Shown piece after piece: positions 42,125 to 51,252 of a DNA stretch of 64,000 nucleotides. The stretch's first letter is position 1, and the number at the start of each line of letters is the position of its first letter. Location of the stretch: positions 56,207-120,206 of the forward strand of contig NZ_JALKEV010000016.1 in assembly GCF_023017105.1 (NCBI RefSeq). The letters run 5' to 3'. The stretch is from Halalkalibacter sp. APA_J-10(15) (GTDB lineage: Bacteria > Bacillota > Bacilli > Bacillales > Bacillaceae_D). Made by a program: the position numbers and the translations under genes. The notes under the pieces are model-generated. The model was not told where the DNA came from. It made no database searches and saw nothing but the letters and a program-made list of their open reading frames with translations.

Positions 42125-44011
42125 TTATAAGAAAAGTGCTTCTTCTGAATCACTCATGCTCACATCAGAAAATGCTTCTACTCCTTCAACATACAATTGA
42201 TGCCAAACCATGAACACGATCACAGCCCACAGCTTTCGACTGAAATCTCCCTCACCCTTTCTATGTAGTTCAAGCATTCGAATAATAACATCCTTTTCAA
42301 ACAAGTAATCCGTCTCACTTTTCTTAACTAGATGTAATACCCAACCGTACCATTCATTTTTTAGCCAATACCGAATCGGTACAGGAAAGCCTAATTTCCT
42401 ACGCATAAATATGTGCTCTGGAATGATCTCCTTCATCGCATCACGAAGAATGTATTTCGTCGTATGATTAGAGATTTTATACTTCGTTTGAATTTGTCTT
42501 GCCACATCAAACACTTGCTTATCTAAAAATGGTACTCTTAACTCTACTGAATGAGCCATTGTCATCTTATCAGCCTTCACTAAAATATCGCCTCTTAACC
42601 AAGTATGAAGGTCAACGTATTGCATTTTTGCCACCTCATCATAGTGATGTGCCCGTTCATAAATCGGTTGAATATGATCAATCGATTCGTTCTCTCTCTG
42701 ATAAGAACGTAATACGGCTTTTTTCTCAGATTCACTCATAATATGTGCATTTCCTAAGAAGCGACGCTCTAATTCTGTTGTTCCACGTTCAATAAAACCG
42801 CGTCCCTTTACCCCTTCTGGTAGCATTTTCGCGATTTGCTGTAATAACAGCTTGCCCTTCTTAGGAATATATGAAAACAGCTTCAATGATTCTGGTTCTC
42901 TGTATATATTGTAGCCAGCAAATAATTCATCAGCTCCTTCACCTGAAAGTACCACCTTCACATGCTTACTTGCTTCTCTAGCAACAAAGTAAAGAGGTAC
43001 AGCAGCTGGATCAGCAACAGGCTCATCCATATGCCATAAAATCTTAGGCAATTGCTGTAAATATTCTTCAGGAGTAATCACATAATCAATATTTTCTACA
43101 TTTAATGCTTCAGCCGTTTTCTTTGCCACATGAACCTCACTAAAACCTTCAATTTCAAAACCGACACTAAATGTTTTAATGAACGGATTCACTTCCTTAG
43201 CTAATGCAACGATTGCAGTCGAATCAATGCCTCCAGATAAAAAAGATCCTACTGGGACATCACTACGCATATGAAATTGTACAGATTCCCTTAACACATC
43301 CAATACTTTTTTCTTTTGCTTTTCATACGAGTCATTAGAGGGTGCAAAGGTAGGTTTCCAATACGCTTGTACATCTACTTTTCCTTGCCATGTCTTTTTC
43401 ATGTAGTGACCAGGTTCTAATTTCATGATGTTCTTAATTAAAGTGTGCGGCTCAGGTGAGTACTGAAAGGTTAAATAATGCTGTAATGACTGCGTGTGTA
43501 CTTGAACATCCTTAAAAACTTCTACTATAGATTTCATTTCAGAAGCCATATATATGTTTCCTTGATTCTCTAAATAAAAAAAAGGCTTAATACCAAAATG
43601 GTCACGCGCAGCAAACATTTCTTTTTTTACTTTATCCCAAATAACAAAGGAAAACATACCTCGTAGCTCTTTTACAGCCTCTTCTTCTTTTAAACTATAT
43701 AAAGCTACAATTGTTTCAGTATCAGAATCCGTTCTAAACGTAATGCCCTGTTGCTTTAAATCGTTTCGTATTTCTATATGATTATAAATTTCACCATTAA
43801 ACACTATCGTGTAACGACCATTTTCAAATGTAAGTGGCTGTTGCCCTTTTTCTAAGTCAATGATGCTTAAGCGTCTAAAGCCTAATTTAATATATTGATC
43901 TCGATAATAGCCGACTTCATCTGGACCACGATGTGTGATCACAGTTGCCATTTTCTTTAATTGTTCATCCGTAGGGAGGTTTGTCCCTATTACACCAACA
44001 AATCCACACAT
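42125..44011 (-). CDS. Asparagine synthetase (glutamine-hydrolysing), AsnO type, copy 1
   Basis: The catalytic glutaminase Cys must be residue 2, so the second ATG (44011, MCGFVGVIG) is chosen over the adjacent ATG at 44014. The 628-residue enzyme has the N-terminal Ntn glutaminase (RGPDEVGYY, EIYNHIEIRNDL) and the ATP-PP synthetase domain with SGGIDSTAI. It makes asparagine from aspartate, ATP and glutamine. In length and sequence it resembles the Bacillus AsnO (YisO) group, linked to sporulation. A second paralogue is 8 kb away (51951-53858). The stop lies after a bidirectional terminator. Confidence 0.92.
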   Translation of the reverse strand: MCGFVGVIGTNLPTDEQLKKMATVITHRGPDEVGYYRDQYIKLGFRRLSIIDLEKGQQPLTFENGRYTIVFNGEIYNHIEIRNDLKQQGITFRTDSDTETIVALYSLKEEEAVKELRGMFSFVIWDKVKKEMFAARDHFGIKPFFYLENQGNIYMASEMKSIVEVFKDVQVHTQSLQHYLTFQYSPEPHTLIKNIMKLEPGHYMKKTWQGKVDVQAYWKPTFAPSNDSYEKQKKKVLDVLRESVQFHMRSDVPVGSFLSGGIDSTAIVALAKEVNPFIKTFSVGFEIEGFSEVHVAKKTAEALNVENIDYVITPEEYLQQLPKILWHMDEPVADPAAVPLYFVAREASKHVKVVLSGEGADELFAGYNIYREPESLKLFSYIPKKGKLLLQQIAKMLPEGVKGRGFIERGTTELERRFLGNAHIMSESEKKAVLRSYQRENESIDHIQPIYERAHHYDEVAKMQYVDLHTWLRGDILVKADKMTMAHSVELRVPFLDKQVFDVARQIQTKYKISNHTTKYILRDAMKEIIPEHIFMRRKLGFPVPIRYWLKNEWYGWVLHLVKKSETDYLFEKDVIIRMLELHRKGEGDFSRKLWAVIVFMVWHQLYVEGVEAFSDVSMSDSEEALFL

Positions 44012-44160
44012 CATTCATCATTCCTTAAATGTTAAGTTAAATCTATACTCTCCAAATAATGGGTATCTTATTCGAGAATCCATTATAGAATTAACTTTCA
44101 TCTCATAACTAAAATAATGAATAACAATTAAATCACACTATTTTTTGACCATTCAAAAAA

Positions 44161-44185
44161 GTGCTTGGCGATAAACGCCAAGCAC
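44161..44185 (-). terminator. Terminator of the YjcZ peptide gene
   Basis: GTGCTTGGCG pairs perfectly with CGCCAAGCAC across a five-base loop, followed on the minus strand by a TTTTTT run, 14 bases after the stop. Confidence 0.85.
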
Positions 44186-44198
44186 ACGTTATCATTCA

Positions 44199-44330
44199 TT
44201 AGCACCATGCTGAACCAACAATAATTAGCAAGATGAACAAGACAACGATTAATACAAATCCACTGCCTTTACCATGAGATGTTCCAGCAACTGGCGCACC
44301 ATAGCCATAGCAATCATAGCCGTAACCCAT
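44199..44330 (-). CDS. YjcZ-family sporulation peptide
   Basis: A 43-residue peptide with a Gly/Tyr-rich N-terminus (MGYGYDCYGYGAPVAG) followed by one hydrophobic helix (about 25-40) and an AWC end. This is the pattern of the YjcZ/SscA-like small spore proteins of Bacillus. The ATG follows AGGAGGAG with good spacing. It is too short for most gene finders. A perfect sigma-K-type promoter lies 67-94 bp upstream, indicating mother-cell expression late in sporulation. It has its own terminator. Confidence 0.9.
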   Translation of the reverse strand: MGYGYDCYGYGAPVAGTSHGKGSGFVLIVVLFILLIIVGSAWC

Positions 44331-44396
44331 TCGAATCTCCTCCTAAATTGAATGTCAGAAAACCAATTTAAGGTGTATTGATTTTTCTGCTCATAC

Positions 44397-44424
44397 TAGC
44401 ATATGCATAAATGATAAACAGGTT
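44397..44424 (-). promoter_or_regulatory. Sigma-K promoter of the YjcZ gene
   Basis: On the minus strand AACC (consensus mACm) is followed by 15 bases and CATATGCTA (consensus CATANNNTA). Both elements match fully, with AC-to-CATA spacing of 16. Confidence 0.65.
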
Positions 44425-44484
44425 CGACTAAATAAACGTTCAATGAATATTACAAATATTTGGTGACTAAAGTGGGCTTGAAGA

Positions 44485-45375
44485 CTACCACTCTTCTTCT
44501 ACGAGCTCTTTATTTAAATGCACGCCAGCTTCATAGCCTTCACTCGCTGCACCAACTAAACCGGTAAAACGTTTGGCAGCATCACCAATGATATAAAGAC
44601 CTCTTTGTATCGTTTGTCCGTGCAGGCTCGTCTCATAGGAGCCATTTTTCTTCAATTTAACTTGTAGATGTTCGGGAAGGATCATCTGCTGTTTTGCGTT
44701 GGTTTTCAGCAAAAACGCCGCATCACAAGTAATCACCACTCCGTTTGAAAGAGCTATTTGCAATTCATTTCGTTCTCTAAAAAATCCCGAAATCTCCTCC
44801 TCCATGATCGGTATTCGTCTATGTTTAAGCTCATCATAATCTTTATTAGTGAAGGTTCTTGGCCCGCCAGTTAATATTTCAATTTCGTTACTCCATTGCC
44901 GGATTAATTTTACATACTCAATTAATTTATCCCCGTTACCTATAACCGTTAATTTCTGGTCTCTAAGCTCCCATCCATCACAATACGGACATGAAAACAC
45001 ATATTTTCCATACAAATCCTTTAACCCATTAATGTTAGGAAGCTGCTCCTTTAAACCGCTTGCTACAATTACCTTCTTTGCACTAAACTGAAGACTTCCG
45101 ACCTCAATTGTAAAAGTTGAATGGCTTTGCTGTAGGTTAATAGCCGTTCCGTAACAGAATTGGACTGTCTTGTATTTCTTCAATTCTTTTTTAGCTAATT
45201 GGCGTAATTCTTTTGGTGAAATAGCATCTCGTGTTAAAAAACCATGTGACGATTGAACGACTAAATTTCGTGCTTGTTCATTATCTATAACTAAAACAGA
45301 ACGTTTAGCTCTGCCTAAAACTAGAGCAGCTGAAAGTCCACTCGGACCCCCTCCAATAATCATAACATCAAACAT
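44485..45375 (-). CDS. Thioredoxin-reductase-like NAD(P)H/FAD oxidoreductase with CPYC
   Basis: The start at 45375 (MFDVMIIGGGPSG) follows a distant AAGGAG; the longer frame beginning at 45438 adds residues not seen in the family. The 296-residue protein has the FAD fold (IIGGGPSGLSAALVLGRAKR), the redox pair Cys129-Pro-Tyr-Cys132 (FSCPYCDGWE), the NADP fold (VIGNGDKLIEYV) and a C-terminal IIGDAAKRFTG. It is close to thioredoxin reductase, but the CPYC in place of CAVC and the absence of a nearby thioredoxin gene suggest a different partner, as in the GliT/HlmI-like dithiol oxidases or other low-Mr reductases. Partner unknown. Confidence 0.85.
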   Translation of the reverse strand: MFDVMIIGGGPSGLSAALVLGRAKRSVLVIDNEQARNLVVQSSHGFLTRDAISPKELRQLAKKELKKYKTVQFCYGTAINLQQSHSTFTIEVGSLQFSAKKVIVASGLKEQLPNINGLKDLYGKYVFSCPYCDGWELRDQKLTVIGNGDKLIEYVKLIRQWSNEIEILTGGPRTFTNKDYDELKHRRIPIMEEEISGFFRERNELQIALSNGVVITCDAAFLLKTNAKQQMILPEHLQVKLKKNGSYETSLHGQTIQRGLYIIGDAAKRFTGLVGAASEGYEAGVHLNKELVEEEW

Positions 45376-45550
45376 ATGATTGCCATCACTCCTTAAAATC
45401 AGCATATAAGAAGTATTTCCATTATAAAGATAAACCATAAGTAACTATTACGTCATATACTTTTTCAGTACTCTCCTACGTGATGGGATACGTTTTCACC
45501 TCAATAGGTTAGGCTACAGTTTTATCATATACATTTTGCCCAACAAAAAA

Positions 45551-45594
45551 AGGTTTGTTCCATACGATCGAGATCGATCATATGAAACAAACCT
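45551..45594 (-). terminator. Terminator of ppiB
   Basis: AGGTTTGTTCCATACGATCG pairs with CGATCATATGAAACAAACCT (two mismatches), followed on the minus strand by TTTTTTTG. It lies just beyond the ppiB stop. Confidence 0.85.
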
Positions 45595-45602
45595 AAACTA
45601 AA

Positions 45603-46037
45603 TTATTCTTCCCACACTTTAACTTCTGCCATTACATCACCTTGTTTAATGCGATAAACAGACTCTAAACCTTCTACAACTTGTCCGAACACAGTATGTA
45701 CTCCGTCTAAGTGAGGCTGAGGCTCATGAACGATAAAAAACTGACTACCACCCGTATCTTTCCCCGCATGTGCCATAGATAACGAGCCTGCCACGTGTTT
45801 ATGAGGGTTTCCTTCTGTTTCACATTTAATTGTATATCCTGGACCACCCGTTCCATTTCCAGTTGGACAGCCTCCTTGTGCCACAAAACCAGGAATGACT
45901 CTATGAAAGGTTAATCCATTATAATATCCTTCATTCGCAAGCTTTTCAAAGTTTTCAACCGTTTTTGGCGCTTCATTATCGTAAAATTCAATGACAATTT
46001 TTTCGCCATTCTCAAAAGTAATACTTCCTTTTTTCAT
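45603..46037 (-). CDS. ppiB: Peptidyl-prolyl cis-trans isomerase B (cyclophilin)
   Basis: The ATG at 46037 follows GAGGAGG by nine bases; the upstream frame start at 46055 has no signal. The 144-residue cyclophilin has the active-site stretches [13 protein letters not shown] (Arg and Phe), GSQFFIVH and [14 protein letters not shown]. It accelerates proline isomerisation in folding proteins. Its position close to lysA and spoVAF matches the order in Bacillus subtilis. A terminator follows the stop. Confidence 0.95.
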   Translation of the reverse strand: MKKGSITFENGEKIVIEFYDNEAPKTVENFEKLANEGYYNGLTFHRVIPGFVAQGGCPTGNGTGGPGYTIKCETEGNPHKHVAGSLSMAHAGKDTGGSQFFIVHEPQPHLDGVHTVFGQVVEGLESVYRIKQGDVMAEVKVWEE

Positions 46038-46127
46038 ATGTAAAATCCTCCTCAAATATTGTTCATCTTATTTTACATGATTTAAATAAGAAAAGCGACT
46101 AATCAGTATTTGACCTATTAAAGAGAA

Positions 46128-46162
46128 AAGGAGGTGAAAACGTCATTCTTTTTCATCTCCTT
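46128..46162 (-). terminator. Terminator of lysA
   Basis: AAGGAGGTGAAAA pairs with TTTTCATCTCCTT with one mismatch around an 8-9 base loop, 15 bases after the lysA stop. It is followed by a short T-rich tail. Confidence 0.65.
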
Positions 46163-46176
46163 CATTTTTAAATTCA

Positions 46177-47496
46177 CTATTTCAACATATGATTAGGTAA
46201 CGAAAGGTCATTCCTCACAAGATCTGGATAACTTTCTCGCTCAATAACTTCTACCGCTTCTCCATTCTCAACAAATACAACAGCAGGTCGTGGGATACGA
46301 TTATAATTGTTAGCCATCGAATAACCATAGGCACCTGTACAAAAAACAGCTAAAATGTCTTCATGCTTTGCTTTAGGCAGTGGTAAATCCCAAATGAGCA
46401 TATCACCACTCTCACAGCATTTACCAGCAATTGAAAAAGTATCAGTCGCGTCTTCATTTGCTCGATTAGCTAACACACCTTCATACTCAGCTTGGTATAG
46501 CGCAGGTCGTAAATTATCACTCATTCCACCATCTACAGCTAAATAGTGTCGAACGTTTGGAATTTGTTTTTGTGAACCAATTGAATATAAAGTAGTACCA
46601 GCATCACCGACTAATGAACGTCCTGGCTCAATCCATATTTCCGGGATCACCATACCAGCATTTTTAGCTTTTTCCTTCACAATAGTAGCCATTTCTTTTA
46701 CATAACTTCCGGGTGGTAATGGTTTGTCACCATCCACATAGCGAATGCCAAACCCACCTCCAACATTCATAACCGAAGGAACAAAATTATACTGCTCCTT
46801 TAAATCTTCTAGTAAATCAAACATTTTCTCAACAGCCATGACAAATCCTGATGTTTCGAAAATTTGCGAACCAATATGACTATGCAACCCTAGTAATGTT
46901 AGAGATTCATCGTCTTGAGAACGTTTAACCGCTTCATGAATTTGCCCACTAGTAAGATCAAAACCGAATTTAGAATCTTCCTGACCAGTTGAAATATAAT
47001 CATGAGTATGTGCCTCAACACCTGGAGTAATTCTTAGTAAAATTTGCATGTGTGCTTTTCGAAGCTTACAAATTCGACTTAACTCCTCCAATTCATAAAA
47101 GTTATCAACGACCACACAACCAATTTTAGCCTCAACTGCCATTTCTAATTCTTCTATACTTTTATTATTGCCATGAAAATGGACACGTTCCATTGGGAAT
47201 TCAGCTTCAATTGCTGTATATAACTCACCACCTGAAACGACATCCAAGCTCAAGCCTAAATGATTAGCCAATTCGAACATTGCAATTGAACTAAACGCTT
47301 TACTAGCATAAGCAACTTGATACGGAATATTGGCTTGACGAAAAGCCTCCTGAAACTGATGAGCCCGTTCACGAATAAGAGCAACATCATAGACAAACAA
47401 CGGTGTTCCATATTCATCAGCTAAATCAACCATATCGACGCCACCGACTTCTAAATGACCTTTTTCATTCACTTGACTCGTACCATGTCTATACAT
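46177..47496 (-). CDS. lysA: Diaminopimelate decarboxylase
   Basis: This 439-residue PLP enzyme has the PLP lysine Lys66 in VAYASKAFSS, the HIGSQIF motif, GGGFGIRY and EPGRSLVGDAG, and the second-subunit Cys in GKCCESGD. It performs the last step of lysine synthesis, releasing CO2 from meso-diaminopimelate. The ATG follows AAGGAG. It lies directly downstream of spoVAF, as in Bacillus subtilis, but a strong hairpin at 47762 separates it from the spoVA operon. A possible sigma-A promoter (TTGAAT, 17 bases, TAAAGT) lies upstream. Confidence 0.97.
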   Translation of the reverse strand: MYRHGTSQVNEKGHLEVGGVDMVDLADEYGTPLFVYDVALIRERAHQFQEAFRQANIPYQVAYASKAFSSIAMFELANHLGLSLDVVSGGELYTAIEAEFPMERVHFHGNNKSIEELEMAVEAKIGCVVVDNFYELEELSRICKLRKAHMQILLRITPGVEAHTHDYISTGQEDSKFGFDLTSGQIHEAVKRSQDDESLTLLGLHSHIGSQIFETSGFVMAVEKMFDLLEDLKEQYNFVPSVMNVGGGFGIRYVDGDKPLPPGSYVKEMATIVKEKAKNAGMVIPEIWIEPGRSLVGDAGTTLYSIGSQKQIPNVRHYLAVDGGMSDNLRPALYQAEYEGVLANRANEDATDTFSIAGKCCESGDMLIWDLPLPKAKHEDILAVFCTGAYGYSMANNYNRIPRPAVVFVENGEAVEVIERESYPDLVRNDLSLPNHMLK

Positions 47497-47826
47497 ACAG
47501 TTCTCTCCTTATTATCAAAAACGATCGAAATATCGACCTCAACTTTATCACAGAAAAGTAGAATATTCAAATAAGAAAGAATCATTAGCAATCTTTCCGC
47601 AAAAGTTTCATTCGCAGTCGCTACAATAGTTTTAAGGTTAGATGAAAGTACTTAGTACACAACCAATCATGTAACTTACGAAGTTGCCGCACTTCTCTTA
47701 ATTCGCTTAGACTCAACTTGATTATGCTTCTACTCAATTAGTAATGTCTAAGCAAAAAAACATCACTAAAGAAGGCATGCCCCTTTAGTGATTCTCTTCC
47801 TGCGTGAGTAAACTAATTGAAGTACT
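47497..47826. other. Gene-free interval between lysA and spoVAF
   Basis: This 330-bp interval contains the spoVAF terminator at 47762-47792 and a probable lysA promoter region on the minus strand near 47550. I saw no lysine riboswitch and no open frame of note. Confidence 0.6.
47762..47792 (-). terminator. Terminator of the spoVA operon
   Basis: ATCACTAAAG pairs perfectly with CTTTAGTGAT across an 11-base loop, followed on the minus strand by GTTTTTTT. It lies 34 bases after the spoVAF stop. Confidence 0.85.
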
Positions 47827-49311
47827 TCATTCCGACCGTTGCTTCACAACATTCTGTGGATGAACAATTGACGGTCTAAAGCGTAATGTTGGTACAGATG
47901 ACCTGACTAGAATGTGCCACATCGCAGGTGGATCGAATGGGAGAAATGGCCATAAATATGGTTTATTAAATGTCTTAATGATCGTTAATGCTATCATAAA
48001 GACCGTTAAACCAATGACAAACCCTGGCAACTTAAAGAACGCAACTATTAGAATAAGTAACACTCTAACCATTCTAAAAGCAATCCCCAATTCATAGCTT
48101 GGCGTTGCAAACATCCCAATCGCGCCTAAAGCAATGTAGAGTATAACTTCTGGTGTAAAATAACCGACCTCAACAGCTAATTCCCCTATTAGTATGGCAG
48201 CAACTAACCCAAGTGCAGTCGCCAATGGTGATGGTGTATGAACCGCAGCCATTCTTAAAAGCTCGATTCCTAATTCTGCAAATAAGATTTGTACAACAAC
48301 CGGTATATTATTCATTTCTTCAGGCCCAATAAAGTCTAAACCAGCAGGCAAAAGCGACGGCTGCATAACCAATAATAACCAGAAAGGCAAAATAAGTAAC
48401 GAAAACATAATTCCAATAAATCGGACCCACCTCAATACCGTTCCGATCATAGGTGCTTGACGATACTCTTCTGCATGTTGTACATGATGAAATAAAGTAG
48501 TTGGAGTTATAATAACACTTGGGGACGTATCAACCAATATAATGATATGCCCCTCCAATAAATGGTCAGCTGCAACATCTGGTCTCTCTGTATACCGCAC
48601 AAGAGGAAATGGGTTCATCCCCTGCTTAACCATATATTCTTCAACAATCTTATCTGCCATTGAAATGCCATCAATTTGGATAGCCTCAAGTTCTTTTTTT
48701 ACTATTTTAACCATTTTTGGATCAGCGATGCCCTCTATATAGGATATACACACATCCGTCTTTGAACGAGTTCCAACCTTCAAAATTTCATTTCGTAAGC
48801 GCTCATCACGAATTCTTCTTCTTGTTAAACCTGTATTCAAGATGATATTTTCCGTATAGCCATCTCGCGCTCCACGTACAACTCGTTCAGTATCAGGTTC
48901 TTCAGGACCACGACCTGGATAATCACGGACATCTATTACGATCGCTTGCTTTTCACCTTCAACTAAAATAGAAATTAAACCTGATAACATTTGTGTTGCC
49001 GCATCTTCAAGTGTATCGACAAATTCAACTTGAACATGAGGCAAATGATTAATAACTGTTTGCTTATAATCTATAACATCAGATTTTTTCCCACGTGAAT
49101 CGAGTAGCATTAGCTCACGTAAAATTTCAATAATGAACAGGTTATCACAAAGACCATTGACAAAATAGATTTGCAACTCTTTATCAAATACAGTAAGCTT
49201 CCTAACACCTACATCAAATGATTGATCAAAACCTAGACGTTGCTTTAGTAGTTCTTCATTTTTCCTAATTTCGGGTGATATCGGTGTTTGCTTTTCCTTT
49301 GTTTGACTCAT
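47827..49311 (-). CDS. spoVAF: Stage V sporulation protein AF (GerA-family)
   Basis: This 494-residue protein has a large hydrophilic N-terminal domain (about 1-290) with the GerA-type stretches GVRKLTVFDKELQIYFVNGL and EDAATQMLSGLISILVEGEK, followed by about five membrane helices. It is an inner spore membrane protein related to germinant receptor A subunits and associated with the SpoVA channel that releases dipicolinate. It begins inside spoVAEA, with a 47-bp overlap in another frame. The ATG follows GGAGCGG. It is the last gene of the operon. Confidence 0.96.
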   Translation of the reverse strand: MSQTKEKQTPISPEIRKNEELLKQRLGFDQSFDVGVRKLTVFDKELQIYFVNGLCDNLFIIEILRELMLLDSRGKKSDVIDYKQTVINHLPHVQVEFVDTLEDAATQMLSGLISILVEGEKQAIVIDVRDYPGRGPEEPDTERVVRGARDGYTENIILNTGLTRRRIRDERLRNEILKVGTRSKTDVCISYIEGIADPKMVKIVKKELEAIQIDGISMADKIVEEYMVKQGMNPFPLVRYTERPDVAADHLLEGHIIILVDTSPSVIITPTTLFHHVQHAEEYRQAPMIGTVLRWVRFIGIMFSLLILPFWLLLVMQPSLLPAGLDFIGPEEMNNIPVVVQILFAELGIELLRMAAVHTPSPLATALGLVAAILIGELAVEVGYFTPEVILYIALGAIGMFATPSYELGIAFRMVRVLLILIVAFFKLPGFVIGLTVFMIALTIIKTFNKPYLWPFLPFDPPAMWHILVRSSVPTLRFRPSIVHPQNVVKQRSE

Positions 49312-49879
49312 GATATCCGCTCCGTTCTAAAATAATCTCTACTGCTTTCTTTGTTATAGGTGCTCCTTTTTCAACTGAATCACGTCCAGCCATCTTTCCT
49401 ATATCACCGATACCGATAATAATCGGAATATTTAATTGATCCAACACATATACGGTATCTCCATTTATTCTTCCTTTTTCTAAATCAGGGAGACCCTCCT
49501 TATCTACTCCGAACTCTGTTAAATAGCCAAACCGATCTATGCTCACATTTACGTCTGACCACTCTGAACAATGTGTCGATGAAGCTACCGCAATTGCTCC
49601 AATGACTTCAATGTTTGGGTGCTCGGCAACAGCTTTCATCGCTTTCTCTCCCGGTCCTAATTCTCGATAACCGCAATCATCAAACATGACCAAAACAGGG
49701 TCAACTGGCGTTTCAAATATGTAGGAAAGCAATTGCTCACCATTAAGCGTGCTCGGATTTCCTGCTGATCGACTAATACAGCGCCCACCTAAATCTGAAG
49801 CGACACACTCAACCGCTTTACGAGCTGCTTCATCCCCATCAGTAATAAAGATGACTTTCCGCTTCAATACCATGTCCAT
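49265..49879 (-). CDS. spoVAEA: Stage V sporulation protein AEA
   Basis: This 204-residue soluble protein starts with KVIFITDGDEAARKAVECVA and includes LVMFDDCGYRELGPGEKAMK and GIGDIGKMAGRDSVEKGAPI, the conserved parts of the SpoVAEa family. It is required with the other SpoVA proteins for the spore dipicolinate channel but has no membrane helix itself. The ATG at 49879 directly abuts the spoVAEB stop (TGA then ATG); a second ATG two codons in has better Shine-Dalgarno spacing. It overlaps spoVAF by 47 bp. Confidence 0.93.
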   Translation of the reverse strand: MDMVLKRKVIFITDGDEAARKAVECVASDLGGRCISRSAGNPSTLNGEQLLSYIFETPVDPVLVMFDDCGYRELGPGEKAMKAVAEHPNIEVIGAIAVASSTHCSEWSDVNVSIDRFGYLTEFGVDKEGLPDLEKGRINGDTVYVLDQLNIPIIIGIGDIGKMAGRDSVEKGAPITKKAVEIILERSGYHESNKGKANTDITRN

Positions 49880-50233
49880 TCATCCTCTCGGTTTAAAGAA
49901 AAGAGCGACTAAAAAACTAAATAGAATAGTTGAAGAAATCCCGACCGACGTTACTTCAAAAACGCCCATCCCAACTCCGAAGAATCCATATCGTCCTCCT
50001 TCAGACATAGCTCCATGTACGAGTGAGTGCCCAAAGCTTGTAATCGGTACTGTCGCTCCAGCACCTGCAAAGTCAATCAATCGATCATATAGATGATAAC
50101 CATCCAACAAAGCTCCTGCTACTACTAACGTGCTCAATGTGTGTGTTGGTGAAAGTTTTCCTATATCCATTAACATTTGACCAATAAAACATATCGTTCC
50201 ACCGACAAGAAATGCAGCAACATACTCAAACAT
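49880..50233 (-). CDS. spoVAEB: Stage V sporulation protein AEB
   Basis: The ATG at 50233 (MFEYVAAFLVGG) follows GGGAGGATTGAC; the longer frame from 50287 overlaps spoVAD and has no such signal. The 117-residue product has three to four membrane helices, with TICFIGQMLMDIGKLSPTHT and GAGATVPITSFGHSLVHGAM, and is similar to SpoVAC. It forms part of the inner-membrane dipicolinate channel. It lies one base past the spoVAD stop. Confidence 0.94.
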   Translation of the reverse strand: MFEYVAAFLVGGTICFIGQMLMDIGKLSPTHTLSTLVVAGALLDGYHLYDRLIDFAGAGATVPITSFGHSLVHGAMSEGGRYGFFGVGMGVFEVTSVGISSTILFSFLVALFFKPRG

Positions 50234-50234
50234 G

Positions 50235-51239
50235 TCAATCCTCCCATTCAAAGGAGACAGCATGTGCAATACTAGGTATGGACTCACTTTGCTGCATCAT
50301 AAGCGGACTTAATAATGCACCTGTTGCCACAACAAGCATTTTTCTAATCGCACCTCGTTTCATTTCACTGAGTAAATGACCAAACGTAACAACTGCTGCA
50401 CACGCTGCTCCACTACCACCAGAAAAAACAGGCTGCTCTTGATCAAATATCATAATGCCACAATCTTCATGGTTATTTAGTGAAATATGATCTTCTTCCA
50501 ATAGTCTGTGCAAAATTCCACTTCCTACTCGTGATAAATCACCTGTTACAATAACATCGTAATAAGATGGATCACGCTTCATTTCCTTAGAATGCTTAAG
50601 AATAGTGTTGGCCGCTGCCGGAGCCATAGCAGATCCCAAATCATATGGGTTTTTCATACCTAAATCAACAACTTCTCCAACTGTCGCACTCGTAATTCGA
50701 ATTTGACTTTTAACTGAACCGATGACCATCGCACCAGCTCCTGTTACAGTAAAAGTAGCTGTATCAGGACGTTGCCCACCGAATTCAGTAGGGTTTCTAA
50801 ATTGTCTCTCAGCTGTAGCATTATGACTACTGACAGCGACTAGTACTCTGTCAGCTACGTTCGTATCCACAAACAATGCTCCCAACGCAATCGCTTCAGC
50901 TACCGTTGCACACGCTGAAAACAACCCGAAGTAAGGAATCTCTAATTCACGAGCAATATAATTAGAAGTAACAATTTGATTCAGTAAATCTCCGGCTAAA
51001 AAATAGTCAATATCTTCTTTTTTCTTTTCTGCTTTTTTTAATGCATAGTCAATCGCATCTTTCATAAGTTGTCTTTCAGCTAATTCCCAATTATCTTGAC
51101 CGGCATACAAGTTTTCATACACTTTGTCAAAGCTATCTTGAATGGGTCCTTTACCTTCTTGGGGTCCTACTGCTGTACCAGTAGACTGAACATAAACAGG
51201 AGCATTAAATAACCACGTATTTTTCCCTTTTCTTTGCAA
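50235..51239 (-). CDS. spoVAD: Stage V sporulation protein AD
   Basis: A TTG start at 51239 lies nine bases after AAGGAG. The 334-residue protein has a thiolase-like fold, with FSACATVAEAIALGALFVD and SSHNATAERQFRNPTEFGGQ among its typical parts. SpoVAD binds dipicolinic acid on the spore inner membrane and is essential for its uptake into the forespore. It lies 13 bp downstream of spoVAC and is followed directly by spoVAEB. Confidence 0.96.
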   Translation of the reverse strand: MQRKGKNTWLFNAPVYVQSTGTAVGPQEGKGPIQDSFDKVYENLYAGQDNWELAERQLMKDAIDYALKKAEKKKEDIDYFLAGDLLNQIVTSNYIARELEIPYFGLFSACATVAEAIALGALFVDTNVADRVLVAVSSHNATAERQFRNPTEFGGQRPDTATFTVTGAGAMVIGSVKSQIRITSATVGEVVDLGMKNPYDLGSAMAPAAANTILKHSKEMKRDPSYYDVIVTGDLSRVGSGILHRLLEEDHISLNNHEDCGIMIFDQEQPVFSGGSGAACAAVVTFGHLLSEMKRGAIRKMLVVATGALLSPLMMQQSESIPSIAHAVSFEWED

Positions 51240-51252
51240 GTAAACACGCTCC

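Noticed and set aside
47497-47826. Lysine riboswitch upstream of lysA
   Set aside because: No L-box core motifs were found on the minus strand; only a possible sigma-A promoter and the spoVAF terminator.
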